Of a stretch of 45,728 bases of DNA, positions 33,450 through 41,819 are shown in pieces. The stretch's first letter is position 1. Each line of letters starts with the position of its first letter. Under the pieces are notes generated by a model. It ran no database searches. It saw nothing but the letters and a program-made list of their open reading frames with translations, and was not told the DNA's origin. The stretch lies in assembly GCA_964536085.1 (NCBI GenBank), contig CAZHWR010000012.1:1-45728 (forward strand). Direction: 5' to 3'. This DNA is from CAZHWR01 sp964536085 (GTDB lineage Bacteria; Bacillota; Clostridia; Oscillospirales; Ruminococcaceae). A program made the position numbers and the translations under genes.

Positions 33450-33974
33450 AAATTAATCATCTTTCTAAGTTTTATTCGTATAAGATAATTATATATTTGC
33501 CGGTTTTATCGCGCAGTATTAATTAGTGGGCAAATGTATTAAATTAAAAGCATATTGATTACAATACCATTTATTAGGATAATAGAGTGAGCAATTGCAC
33601 ATAATTTTATCACGACAGCCAAATTGATTACAAGGCGGTTCGTAAAGTTTACAGTCCGTTTTCTCCCGCGGCTTTTGGCGGAAAAAATCGTCAACAATTT
33701 ACTGTATAAAAAGTCGAAATAAATGTCGAATTAAAACTAAATATCGATGTTGATCTGCAAAATATACGAGATGTTGTATAACAGAAAATTCGACAATCGC
33801 AAATTATAATTTTTATCGACACGATCTTTGGTGAACTGTTACAACGGAAATACAGGAAATATAACGCAATGGGTGAACTATCGGACTACTGTAGCGGCAA
33901 TAAGTCATATCATGCTAAAATACAAAAGTGGCACAGCGAAAAATATACGAAATAATAAAAAGGAGCAGAAAAAA
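33450..33974. other. spo0A upstream region
   Basis: An AT-rich, gene-free stretch of about 525 bases. It holds two exact 0A boxes and one near box (see next entry). I could not fix a clear promoter by eye, neither sigma-A nor sigma-H. An in-frame extension of spo0A to 33828 has no ribosome site and is not a gene. Confidence 0.6.
33724..33795. promoter_or_regulatory. 0A boxes (Spo0A binding sites) upstream of spo0A
   Basis: TGTCGAA at 33724-33730 and its reverse complement TTCGACA at 33789-33795 match the core 0A box. A one-mismatch copy, AGTCGAA, sits at 33711. Such sites before spo0A imply autoregulation, as in Bacillus. Confidence 0.6.
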
Positions 33975-34748
33975 ATGACAACAAATGAAATTCAGACAAA
34001 AGACGGAGTAAAGGTATTAGTTTGTGATAATCAAACGGACAAAGGCGGAATCGAAGCGCTTTCGTCTAAGGGGATAACAGTATATACATGTGAAAAAAAC
34101 GGCTCCACCGCAATTGAATTTATCAAACAGATCAATCCCGACGTTGTGGTAATGGAGGTGTATATGCCGGTGATGGACGCCATCGCCGTTATGGAGCGAG
34201 TGAGAAACGAATGCCAGACGATTCCTGCTTTTATTATTACAACGGGCTTTGATTCAGGCTTTGTCAAAAACGAGGTCATGAGCAAGGGCGCGTCTTATAT
34301 AATGATGACTCCCTACGACTACAACACGCTTGCGGACAGGATTTTGAGCGTTGCTAACGCGAATACGAGCGCCGCACCGATAAAAAGCGCAAATCTTGAG
34401 ATCCTTGTGACCGAAGTGATACATCAAATCGGCGTGCCCGCGCATATCAAGGGATATCATTATCTGCGCGAGGCGATAATACTTGCAATGAGCGACCAGG
34501 AGATGATAAATTCGGTCACAAAGCTTTTATATCCTACGGTTGCCAAAAAGTACAACACAACGCCGTCGCGTGTGGAAAGAGCTATACGCCACGCAATCGA
34601 GGTCGCGTGGGACAGAGGCGATGTCGACACGCTGAATGAGTATTTCGGATATACGATACACAACGTTCGCGGAAAGCCGACCAACTCGGAATTTATAGCG
34701 ATGATTGCCGACAAGCTTACGCTTTCTTTAAAACACAGCATAGCGTAA
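33975..34748 (+). CDS. spo0A: sporulation master regulator Spo0A with degenerate receiver
   Basis: Response regulator that commits cells to sporulation. The C-terminal DNA-binding domain is almost canonical: HQIGVPAHIKGYHYLREAI, then TTPSRVERAIRHAIEVAW and KPTNSEFIAMIADKL. The receiver is not. The usual Asp pair is Cys17-Asp18, the phosphoacceptor Asp is Glu61 (VVVMEVYMP), and the conserved Lys is Thr112 (MMTPYD). Thr89 or Thr90 is kept. Glu can mimic a phosphorylated Asp, so activity without a phosphorelay is possible (inference). ATG 33975 has AAAGGAGC about eight bases before it; 257 residues. Confidence 0.93.
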   Translation: MTTNEIQTKDGVKVLVCDNQTDKGGIEALSSKGITVYTCEKNGSTAIEFIKQINPDVVVMEVYMPVMDAIAVMERVRNECQTIPAFIITTGFDSGFVKNEVMSKGASYIMMTPYDYNTLADRILSVANANTSAAPIKSANLEILVTEVIHQIGVPAHIKGYHYLREAIILAMSDQEMINSVTKLLYPTVAKKYNTTPSRVERAIRHAIEVAWDRGDVDTLNEYFGYTIHNVRGKPTNSEFIAMIADKLTLSLKHSIA

Positions 34749-34789
34749 CGTCGAAAAACATCCTTATTTCTCTATTCTTACTTAATTCG

Positions 34790-34830
34790 CAAACCGGGCG
34801 GAGCACAACTGTACTCCGCCCGGTTTGTTT
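34790..34830 (+). terminator. spo0A terminator
   Basis: A perfect 14-bp stem (CAAACCGGGCGGAG and its complement, 10-nt loop) followed by TTTG. Confidence 0.88.
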
Positions 34831-34878
34831 GTGCATAGGGAAAAATCCTGACTAGCTTAGGAAAATCGTGTGGACGCA

Positions 34879-34911
34879 AGAAAAAAGGACGCTTTGTAAT
34901 AAGCGTCCTTT
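34879..34911 (-). terminator. terminator of the lemA-DUF2207 unit
   Basis: A perfect 11-bp stem (AAAGGACGCTT and its complement, 6-nt loop), followed on the minus strand by TTTTTTC. Confidence 0.8.
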
Positions 34912-35011
34912 AAAAATGAAAGTGGTATTTTATTAAAATCAAGCCTACTCCGCCCTATTATTGTAAAATGATTGCAGGCAAATATATAAGCCCGAAATTT
35001 CCGTTGCGCCG

Positions 35012-35064
35012 CAGGTTTCGGCTCAGCCGAAACCTGACACGCTTTCAGGCAAAGCATGAAAGCG
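35012..35064. repeat. two adjacent hairpins just after the DUF2207 stop codon
   Basis: A 12-bp perfect stem CAGGTTTCGGCT with one central base (35012-35036) and an 8-bp stem CGCTTTCA/TGAAAGCG (35040-35064). They lack T-runs. They may protect the 3' end of the transcript, since the true terminator lies further on. Confidence 0.65.
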
Positions 35065-35065
35065 T

Positions 35066-36988
35066 TTACCAGCTTCCGCCTCCCCCGCCGCCGAAGCCGC
35101 CGCCGGAGAAGCCTCCGCCAAAGCCGGAGCCGCCCAAACCGCCCGAACCCTTGCTCTGCGGAACGGACGTCATAGCGCGGTTTGCCGAAGACATGCTGCG
35201 GTTAAGCGCGTTCATAAACAGTATCGTGCTGAACATATTGCCGTGATAGCCGTAGTACCACTGCGGCGGCGGCACGGCTATCGACTCGAACTGCTTCGCC
35301 CATGAGTCTGAAAGACCGAGAACATACGCATAAGGAAGCACATGGTAAAAATATTCCGGGTCCTCTTTACTGAGCTTTTCGATCCTGTCGAGCTCCGCTG
35401 TTTTGATAAAATCGCGCAGTCCGAGAATCTTTGCAAGGTCTGAATAGCTTTCTTCAGTCCTTGTAGGCATAATAACGCAAAGCCTTATTATAAAGACCGC
35501 CAGCGCGCACATAAGCAGAGGCGACGCCAGCTGACCGAACACGAAAACGCCTGCCAAAACCGTTATCGCCATCGCGGCGAAGAAGCCGATATAGCATACA
35601 ACGATCCTCGCTGCAAGCGACGACCGTTTTAAACCGAACCGTGCCTGATAGGTGACTGAATACAAAATGCTGGAAGCCGCGGTTATTGTAAACGCGATAA
35701 ATCCCAAAAGCATAGCGTCGCTCGCCGCGACATAGCCCATAATCGCAAGATAAATTCCCATCGGCGCGCCCGCAAGCAGACACGCAACAGCGCGGCAGAC
35801 GCTCGACGCTGTTGTAAACGCCTTTTGCTTTTTGGTTTCGATTGATTTTTGAAGCGCTGCTTTTGATTCGGCGAGCGTTTTGTAAAACGAATTTTGAAGC
35901 TTTTCGCTTTTTACCACCGTTCCGGTGCGGAAAATTCCGTCGAACATCATTCTTTCATAATTGTTTGCGTCCGACGGCATACCTCTTAATCTTGTGAGTG
36001 TAAATTCATCCGAGTCGCGGGTTTCTATCGCGATATAGCCTTTGTCCGCCCAATATATCAACAGAGAAATAAGATCCTTGTTGTCGATAATGCCGTCGAC
36101 TATATATCCGACCTCTGCGCTCGTTGTGCCCTCCGGCGGATAAAATTCGACGGTCGGGAATATCTTTTTGTTGCGCCCGAACAAAAGATAAAGCACAAAA
36201 ACGATTAACGCCGCCGCGACAGGCAGTAAAACCGAAGCCCATATCAAGCCGTCGTAGGTCATTTCGCCCGTAAAATATCCCTCGGGCAGCTTGATTCTAA
36301 CCGTCGCTCCGGCGCCGGGGCGCACATTTTCAAGCGTTGCCGAGACAGTTTTGCCGTTTGACGAAAAGCCGCTTTCACCCGAAGCATAAGCGTTGTCGCC
36401 GACATATAAAAACGTGTTTTGCGAGTCGAATTCCTTCGGCATATTGACCGTTACTTTGCTTTTTTGAATGGTGTTCTGCCAGTTTTGCGGCAGGACGTTA
36501 AAATAAAAATCGTCCATGCTGTCGATTCCGTCGTCGGGCAGGATATAGTCGTAGGAAATCGTATAGGTCTGCTCCCCGATTACCGTTTTGTTCTCGTCGC
36601 CTATCTGAACTACCAGATATCCGTCGGAGTAATCTGTCTCGTAATTGCCGCCGTTAACGGCGATGTTTTTTATCTGTGCCCGGAACCTTTTTGTAACGGT
36701 TTCGCCGTCGATAACGCGGGTCACCTCGCCCTTATAGGGCGTGTAAAAATAAATTCCGTGCTTACTCTGATAAAAATTTACCTTGATTTCGTTGGTGACG
36801 GAGAAAACATTGTTCTCGCTGACGTTTACCGTGACGTTATACCGCTCGGTGTAAAATCCGCCGTTATCCGCAAAATAGTCGGTATCATCGTCCGCGGCAG
36901 CCGTGTATGTCAGCGCCGAAAACGACAGCAGCGCGGCGGACAAAATGGCTCCGCAAGCTCTGAAAATGCTTTTAATCCTCATAAACAT
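35066..36988 (-). CDS. DUF2207 domain membrane protein with Gly-rich tail
   Basis: A 640-residue surface/membrane protein. It has a signal peptide (ILSAALLSFSALTYTAAA), an extracellular DUF2207 domain (KHGIYFYTPYKGEVTRV, DGYLVVQIGDENKTVIGEQT), and a membrane helix near residue 265. A cytosolic domain follows (EVGYIVDGIIDNKDLISLLI), then further helices. The C-terminus is a Gly/Phe/Ser-rich stretch (GGSGFGGGFSGGGFGGG), a hallmark of the family. The molecular role is unknown. It follows lemA by 26 bases, a pairing known from many bacteria. Confidence 0.92.
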   Translation of the reverse strand: MFMRIKSIFRACGAILSAALLSFSALTYTAAADDDTDYFADNGGFYTERYNVTVNVSENNVFSVTNEIKVNFYQSKHGIYFYTPYKGEVTRVIDGETVTKRFRAQIKNIAVNGGNYETDYSDGYLVVQIGDENKTVIGEQTYTISYDYILPDDGIDSMDDFYFNVLPQNWQNTIQKSKVTVNMPKEFDSQNTFLYVGDNAYASGESGFSSNGKTVSATLENVRPGAGATVRIKLPEGYFTGEMTYDGLIWASVLLPVAAALIVFVLYLLFGRNKKIFPTVEFYPPEGTTSAEVGYIVDGIIDNKDLISLLIYWADKGYIAIETRDSDEFTLTRLRGMPSDANNYERMMFDGIFRTGTVVKSEKLQNSFYKTLAESKAALQKSIETKKQKAFTTASSVCRAVACLLAGAPMGIYLAIMGYVAASDAMLLGFIAFTITAASSILYSVTYQARFGLKRSSLAARIVVCYIGFFAAMAITVLAGVFVFGQLASPLLMCALAVFIIRLCVIMPTRTEESYSDLAKILGLRDFIKTAELDRIEKLSKEDPEYFYHVLPYAYVLGLSDSWAKQFESIAVPPPQWYYGYHGNMFSTILFMNALNRSMSSANRAMTSVPQSKGSGGLGGSGFGGGFSGGGFGGGGGGSW

Positions 36989-37014
36989 ACCTTTCTTAAC
37001 ACACGGACGGTTGG

Positions 37015-37566
37015 CTAAAACTTAACCTGAACGTTCTCGCGCTGACCTGCGTCCGACACCTCGAACATCGGCTTTCTTGTGAAATGAAAAATGTTCGCGA
37101 TTAAATTGCTCGGGAATTTTTCGGTCTTGGTGTTAAACTCCTTGACGACCGCGTTGTAGTACTTTCTTGAGCTTGCGATTTCATCCTCAAGTCTGCGCAG
37201 CTGATCCTGCAAATCAAGAAAGCTTTGGTTCGCCTTTAAATCGGGGTAGTTTTCCGCGACCGCGAACAGCGTTTTGAGCGTTTCCTGAAAATGGTTTTCG
37301 CCTGCGATTTTGTCCTCGATGGTTTTAGCGCCCATAGCTCCCGCGCGTGCGGATACGACGCTTTCGAGCGTTTTTGATTCGTGCGAGGCGTATCCTTTGA
37401 CCGTTTCCACAAGATTCGGAACAAGGTCGTACCGCTTTTTAAGATACACGTCCATGGTGGAAAACGCTTCCTCCACCTTGTTTTTAAGTGTGACAAAGCC
37501 GTTGTAGCCTGCGACAAACCATATGATAATGATTACCGCTATAATACCGATGATGATCCAAGGCAT
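37015..37566 (-). CDS. lemA: LemA family protein
   Basis: A 183-residue protein with one N-terminal membrane helix (PWIIIGIIAVIIIIWFVAGY). A long helical domain with the family pattern follows: NKVEEAFSTMDVYLKKRYDL, LVETVKGYASHE, then YYNAVVKEFNTKTEKFPSNL. The ATG at 37566 is preferred, since TGGAGGAATC lies before it; an upstream start is unsupported. LemA proteins are often found with DUF2207 or TPM proteins at the membrane; their action is unknown. Confidence 0.95.
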   Translation of the reverse strand: MPWIIIGIIAVIIIIWFVAGYNGFVTLKNKVEEAFSTMDVYLKKRYDLVPNLVETVKGYASHESKTLESVVSARAGAMGAKTIEDKIAGENHFQETLKTLFAVAENYPDLKANQSFLDLQDQLRRLEDEIASSRKYYNAVVKEFNTKTEKFPSNLIANIFHFTRKPMFEVSDAGQRENVQVKF

Positions 37567-37638
37567 GATAGATTCCTCCAAAAAAATTTATATTTATATA
37601 TTATTCTTTATTATGCTGAAAGTCAAATGGATTTATGT

Positions 37639-37676
37639 AAAAAACCGCCTCGGAAAGCTTTCCGAAGCGGTTTTTA
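37639..37676 (-). terminator. leuCDB terminator
   Basis: A 17-bp stem AAAAACCGC.TCGGAAA with its complement (one C-A mismatch) and strong A/T flanks. It lies seven bases after the leuB stop on the minus strand. Confidence 0.9.
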
Positions 37677-37682
37677 ATAAAG

Positions 37683-38753
37683 CTATATATTCTGCGCTAT
37701 GATATCGCCCATTTCCTTGCAGCCGACGAGCTTTGCGCCGTCGCTCATGATGTCGCCCGTGCGGTAGCCGTCGTTGAGCGCTTTTTGCACCGCGGCTTCG
37801 ATATCGTCCGCTTCCTTGTCCATATCGAACGAATATCTCAACATCATCGCCGCCGAAAGGATGGTCGCAATCGGATTCGCCTTGTCTTGCCCTGCGATAT
37901 CGGGTGCGGAGCCGTGAATCGGCTCGTACATTCCGAGCTTTCCGGAAGAAAGCGAAGCGGAGGGTATCATTCCGATAGAGCCGGTTATCATGCTCGCCTC
38001 GTCGGTCAGGATATCGCCGAACAGGTTTTCGGTCACGATAACGTCAAACTGCGAGGGGTTCCTTACAAGCTGCATGGCGCAGTTGTCGACCAGCATGTTG
38101 GAAAATTCAACGTCGGGATAGTCCTTTGCAACGCGCTCGACTACCTCCCGCCACAGACGCGAGCTTTCCAAAACGTTCGCCTTGTCGACGCTCGTTACCT
38201 TTTTGCGGCGTTTTCTCGCCATGTCAAACGCGACTCTTGCAACTCGTTCAACCTCGCTCACGCTGTACATCGTGGTGTCGTAAGCCGCCTTTTCGCCGTC
38301 TTTTTCGATGATATCACGCTTGCCGAAATACGCGCCGCCTATGAGCTCGCGCACAACGACTAAATCTATACCGTCCCCGACTATCTCGTCTTTGAGAGGG
38401 CAGGCGCCGGCAAGCGCGGGGTTGAGGTGCGACGGGCGTATGTTTGCAAACAGCCCGAGTGCGCCGCGCAGTCCCAAAAGCGCTTTTTCGGGGCGCTTAG
38501 AGCCCTCGAGCGTGTCCCACTTGGGACCGCCGACAGCGCCCAGCAAAACGCTGTCCGAGCAGCAGCATGCGTCGATAGATTCCTGCGGAAGAGGTTCGCC
38601 GTAGCGGTCGATAGCGCAGCCGCCGGCGGTAACCTGCTTGTATTCAAATTTGTGTCCGTACTTTTCGGCGATTTTGTCGAGCGCCTTTATCGCCTCGTCG
38701 ACGATTTCGGGACCGATACCGTCGCCTTTTACAACGGCTATTGTCTTGTTCAT
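37683..38753 (-). CDS. leuB: 3-isopropylmalate dehydrogenase
   Basis: Oxidises and decarboxylates 3-isopropylmalate in leucine synthesis, with NAD and a divalent metal. Family marks are AVVKGDGIGPEIVDEAIKAL, LLGLRGALGLFANIRP, VVVRELIGGAYFG, and the metal/NAD segments LVDNCAMQLVRNPSQFDVIV, NLFGDILTDEAS and EPIHGSAPDIAGQDKANPI. The ATG at 38753 has a perfect AAGGAGG seven bases before it and gives 356 residues, the usual length. The reading frame is open upstream for 66 more codons that encode two membrane helices (separate entry). Last gene of leuC-leuD-leuB. Confidence 0.96.
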   Translation of the reverse strand: MNKTIAVVKGDGIGPEIVDEAIKALDKIAEKYGHKFEYKQVTAGGCAIDRYGEPLPQESIDACCCSDSVLLGAVGGPKWDTLEGSKRPEKALLGLRGALGLFANIRPSHLNPALAGACPLKDEIVGDGIDLVVVRELIGGAYFGKRDIIEKDGEKAAYDTTMYSVSEVERVARVAFDMARKRRKKVTSVDKANVLESSRLWREVVERVAKDYPDVEFSNMLVDNCAMQLVRNPSQFDVIVTENLFGDILTDEASMITGSIGMIPSASLSSGKLGMYEPIHGSAPDIAGQDKANPIATILSAAMMLRYSFDMDKEADDIEAAVQKALNDGYRTGDIMSDGAKLVGCKEMGDIIAQNI

Positions 38754-38951
38754 ATGAGTATCCTCCTTGGTTTGTTCGGGGCGTATCAGGCTCATCACCA
38801 TGGCTACGGCGATTATGCCAAGCACTATCAGCACGGCGTATATCGCAAGCGTTATGCCGACCGACTGTGCAAACGCTGTTTTAAGCGAATTTACCGCAAG
38901 CATAATGATAATGTCGATTATCAGCGTGATGATTTTTACCGTCTTGTTCAT
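38754..38951 (-). CDS. in-frame two-helix membrane extension of leuB
   Basis: Sixty-six codons start with ATG at 38951, nine bases after leuD, behind a weak AGGGTG. They encode two hydrophobic segments (VKIITLIIDIIIMLAVNSL and ITLAIYAVLIVLGIIAVAMV) and a short linker (RPEQTKEDTH). They run straight into leuB with no stop. A full product would be a membrane-anchored LeuB of 422 residues. The strong internal ribosome site suggests that soluble LeuB is made separately. The segment may be a small gene that lost its stop codon. I do not know a family for it. Confidence 0.5.
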
Positions 38952-38960
38952 TTTAACACC

Positions 38961-39440
38961 CTATTTTAACGAGTTCAACAGCCCGTTTTTGTTGATGATT
39001 TTCTTTATAAATTCGGGGAACGGCTGAGCCTTATAGCTTTCGTTTTTGGTCACGTTTTCGATTATTCCCGTGTCAAAGTCGATTTTCAGTTCGTCGCCGT
39101 CGTTTATTTTTTCGCTCGCCTCGGGGCATTCGAGTATCGCGAGCCCGATGTTAATCGCGTTGCGGTAAAAGATGCGCGCAAAGGTGTCCGCTATAACGCA
39201 GGACACGCCGCTCGCCTTAATCGCTATCGGAGCGTGCTCGCGCGAGGAGCCGCAGCCGAAGTTGCTTTTAGCAACGATAATGTCCCCCGCTTTTACGTTT
39301 TTAACAAAGTCTGAGTCGATGTCCTCCATGCAGTGCGACGCAAGCTCAGCGTGGTCGGAGGTGTTCAAATATCTTGCGGGGATGATAACGTCGGTGTCGA
39401 CGTTGTCGCCGTATTTATGTACAAAGCCGTGTGCGTTCAT
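38961..39440 (-). CDS. leuD: 3-isopropylmalate dehydratase small subunit
   Basis: Swivelling domain of the isopropylmalate isomerase. It shows KYGDNVDTDVIIPARYL, then the substrate loop KSNFGCGSSREHAPIAIKAS and ADTFARIFYRNAINIGLAIL. The 159-residue length suits the short LeuD form found in Clostridia and archaea. It lies 24 bases after leuC on the same strand, with GAAAGGACG before the ATG. Confidence 0.97.
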   Translation of the reverse strand: MNAHGFVHKYGDNVDTDVIIPARYLNTSDHAELASHCMEDIDSDFVKNVKAGDIIVAKSNFGCGSSREHAPIAIKASGVSCVIADTFARIFYRNAINIGLAILECPEASEKINDGDELKIDFDTGIIENVTKNESYKAQPFPEFIKKIINKNGLLNSLK

Positions 39441-39464
39441 ATTATTTTCGTCCTTTCAATTTTT

Positions 39465-40727
39465 TTACAGTACCTCGGAAACGTCGCTGATTTTGCCCGT
39501 TACCGCGCTCGCCGCCGCGATTGCGGGGCTTGCGAGATAGACCTCGCTTTCGGGGTGCCCCATGCGTCCGACAAAGTTTCTGTTCGAGGTGGAAACCGCG
39601 CGCTCGCCTGCGGCGAGTATTCCCATGTGTCCGCCCAGGCACGGTCCGCAGGTGGGCGTGCTGACAACGCAACCCGCGTTTATGAATATTTCGAGCCATC
39701 CGCGTTTCATTGCTTCAAGATATATCTTCTGGGTTGCGGGGATGATTATCGCGCGGACATGCTTTGCAACTTTTTTGCCCTTTAAAATTTCCGCCGCTGT
39801 CTGCAGGTCCTCAAGCCTTCCGTTTGTACACGAGCCGATGACGACCTGATCTATTTTAACGTCGCCGACCTCGTCGATGGTCTTTGTGTTCTCGGGAAGA
39901 TGAGGGAAAGCAACCGTTGATTTTATCTGCGACAGATCAATGTCGTACACCGCCTCGTATTCGGCGTCATCATCCGCTTCGAACACCTTGTATTCGCGGT
40001 TTACGCGCCCTTCCATATATTCCTTTGTGACCTCGTCAACAGCGAATATGCCGTTTTTCGCGCCCGCCTCAATCGCCATGTTGGCCATGCAGAGCCTGTC
40101 GTCCATCGAGAGGTTTTTAAGCCCCGTGCCCGAAAATTCCATGGATTTATAAAGCGCGCCGTCAACGCCTATCATGCCGATGATATGCAGGATAACGTCC
40201 TTTCCGCTGACGTATTTGTTCGGTTTGCCCGTTATGTTGAATTTTATCGCCGCAGGGACTTTAAACCACGCCTCGCCTGTTGCCATGCCCGCAGCCATAT
40301 CCGTCGAGCCGACGCCCGTGGAAAATGCGCCGAGTGCGCCGTAAGTGCAGGTGTGCGAATCTGCGCCGATGATAACATCGCCCGCCGCGACAATACCCTT
40401 TTCGGGCAAAAGCGCGTGTTCGATTCCCATGTCGCCCACGTCAAAATAATTTACGATATCCATTTTCCCTGCAAATTCGCGGCACTGCTTGCACTGCGCC
40501 GCCGCTTTTATATCCTTGTTAGGGGTAAAGTGATCCATTACAAGCGAAATTTTGTTTTTGTCAAAAACGCTGTCGAAGCCCGCCTTGTTAAATTCGTTTA
40601 TAGCGACCGGAGAAGTGATGTCGTTCCCGAGCACCATGTCCAGCTTTGCTCTGATAAGCTGCCCTGCGGTTACTTTTTGTTCGCCCGCGTGAGCCGCCAA
40701 AATCTTCTGCGTCATAGTCATTCCCAT
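39465..40727 (-). CDS. leuC: 3-isopropylmalate dehydratase large subunit
   Basis: Aconitase-like [4Fe-4S] enzyme that isomerises 2- to 3-isopropylmalate with LeuD. Cluster ligands are in GSCTNGR and the pair in PTCGPCLGGH. Other family segments are MDHFTPNKDI, GADSHTCTYGALGAFSTGVG and GNDITSPVAI. Its 420 residues match the archaeal/clostridial type. ATG 40727 has GAAAGGATTG upstream. It opens the leuCDB operon; no T-box or leader peptide was seen before it, only the repeat region. Confidence 0.97.
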   Translation of the reverse strand: MGMTMTQKILAAHAGEQKVTAGQLIRAKLDMVLGNDITSPVAINEFNKAGFDSVFDKNKISLVMDHFTPNKDIKAAAQCKQCREFAGKMDIVNYFDVGDMGIEHALLPEKGIVAAGDVIIGADSHTCTYGALGAFSTGVGSTDMAAGMATGEAWFKVPAAIKFNITGKPNKYVSGKDVILHIIGMIGVDGALYKSMEFSGTGLKNLSMDDRLCMANMAIEAGAKNGIFAVDEVTKEYMEGRVNREYKVFEADDDAEYEAVYDIDLSQIKSTVAFPHLPENTKTIDEVGDVKIDQVVIGSCTNGRLEDLQTAAEILKGKKVAKHVRAIIIPATQKIYLEAMKRGWLEIFINAGCVVSTPTCGPCLGGHMGILAAGERAVSTSNRNFVGRMGHPESEVYLASPAIAAASAVTGKISDVSEVL

Positions 40728-40774
40728 AATATATCAATCCTTTCTGAATAGTAGCGAGAAAATATTTTTTCTAA

Positions 40775-41236
40775 AGAATACCTTATTAAATAGAAATTTT
40801 CTGTTATTGCGGAGTTTTTCTCTTACTTTCTTTTATCGGAAAAGAAAGTAACAAAGAAAGCCGACATAAGGGGGTGCCCTTATGTATCCCCGATTCTACA
40901 GTCAAGCTATCCTTAGCAGGCTTCGCAGTTAGACCGCAAGCTGCGCTTGCGGCGACGGGATTTCTGCGTTGCGCTTAGCAAGAATCGCCCTGCTGAGAAT
41001 TTTGAAGAATCCTTTATTAAAGAGAATTTTCTGTTATTGTGGAGCTTTTCTCTTAATTTCTTTTATCGGAAAAGAAAGTAACAAAGAAAGCCGACATAAG
41101 GGGGTGCCCTTATGTATCCCCTATTCTACAGGTGAGTTATCCTTAGCAGGGATCTTGGTTAGACCGCAAGCGTTGCTTGCGGCGGCGAAATTTTGCGTTG
41201 TGCTTAGCAAAAGCCGCCCTGCGCTGTGAGTTTTGC
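40775..41236. repeat. two tandem copies of a 230-bp hairpin-rich repeat
   Basis: Copies at about 40775-41004 and 41005-41236 are offset by exactly 230 bp in the best-conserved part (CTGTTATTG at 40801 and 41031). Each copy holds three hairpins: ACTTTCTTTT/AAAAGAAAGT, CATAAGGG/CCCTTATG and CCGCAAGC/GCTTGCGG. There is no coding frame with a ribosome site. It separates ilvN from leuC and resembles a dispersed genomic repeat. Confidence 0.85.
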
Positions 41237-41251
41237 GGTTCGCGAAGCGAA

Positions 41252-41279
41252 TTTCGCGCCCGTGCTTTTTGGCGCGAAA
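41252..41279. repeat. hairpin between ilvN and the 230-bp repeats
   Basis: A perfect 9-bp stem TTTCGCGCC/GGCGCGAAA with a 10-nt loop. No clear T-run follows on the minus strand. Confidence 0.55.
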
Positions 41280-41292
41280 AGGAAAACTCAAC

Positions 41293-41319
41293 AAGCTTGA
41301 AAACTTTGTTTTCAAGCTT
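41293..41319 (-). terminator. hairpin at the end of ilvN
   Basis: A perfect 12-bp stem AAGCTTGAAAAC/GTTTTCAAGCTT with loop TTT, touching the ilvN stop codon. The T-run is weak (GTTGAGTTTTCC), so it may only partly end ilvBN transcripts. Confidence 0.6.
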
Positions 41320-41807
41320 TATCCTCTTTCCAGCGCTGTGATTCCAGTTTTTACGAGCTTTTTGATGCCGTACGGGCGCGCAAGTCGGATAAAAGCGTCG
41401 ACACTGCCGGGCTCGCCCGTTAATTCCAGCATGAGATTGTCCTCGCCGACGTCGACGACCTTTGCCTTGAACAGATTGGCAAGGTCGATAAGGCCATTTC
41501 TCGATTCCTCGGAGCAGCCCGCTTTTACCAAAACGTGCTCTCGTCTTACTGATTTTTCGGGAGCCAGTACCTTAACGTCTCTTACCTCTATCAGTTTTGA
41601 AAGCTGTTTTTCGATCTGTTCAAGGGTGTTTTCGTCGCCGTTTACGACGATGGTCATTCTCGAAATCCCCTCGGTTTCAGTGGAGGCGGCGATTATGCTC
41701 TGAATCGAATATCCGCGGCGGGAAAAAAGCCCCGCTATTCTTACCAGCACGCCGCTGTTGTCGGTCACAAGCACCGAAAGCACATGCGTTTGTTCCATAT
41801 TGCTCAT
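41319..41807 (-). CDS. ilvN: acetolactate synthase small subunit
   Basis: Regulatory subunit that confers valine feedback on acetolactate synthase. The N-terminal ACT domain reads VLSVLVTDNSGVLVRIAGLF, then SRRGYSIQSIIAA and SRMTIVVNGDE. The C-terminal domain (REHVLVKAGCSEESRNGLID) completes a 162-residue protein. The ATG has AAGGAGGAG six bases before it. It begins 12 bases after ilvB ends, in the same operon. Confidence 0.96.
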   Translation of the reverse strand: MSNMEQTHVLSVLVTDNSGVLVRIAGLFSRRGYSIQSIIAASTETEGISRMTIVVNGDENTLEQIEKQLSKLIEVRDVKVLAPEKSVRREHVLVKAGCSEESRNGLIDLANLFKAKVVDVGEDNLMLELTGEPGSVDAFIRLARPYGIKKLVKTGITALERG

Positions 41808-41819
41808 ATCGGCTCCTCC

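Noticed and set aside
33828..33974. N-terminal extension of Spo0A by 49 codons
   Set aside because: No ribosome site; the extension is low-complexity and absent from the family. ATG 33975 has a good site.
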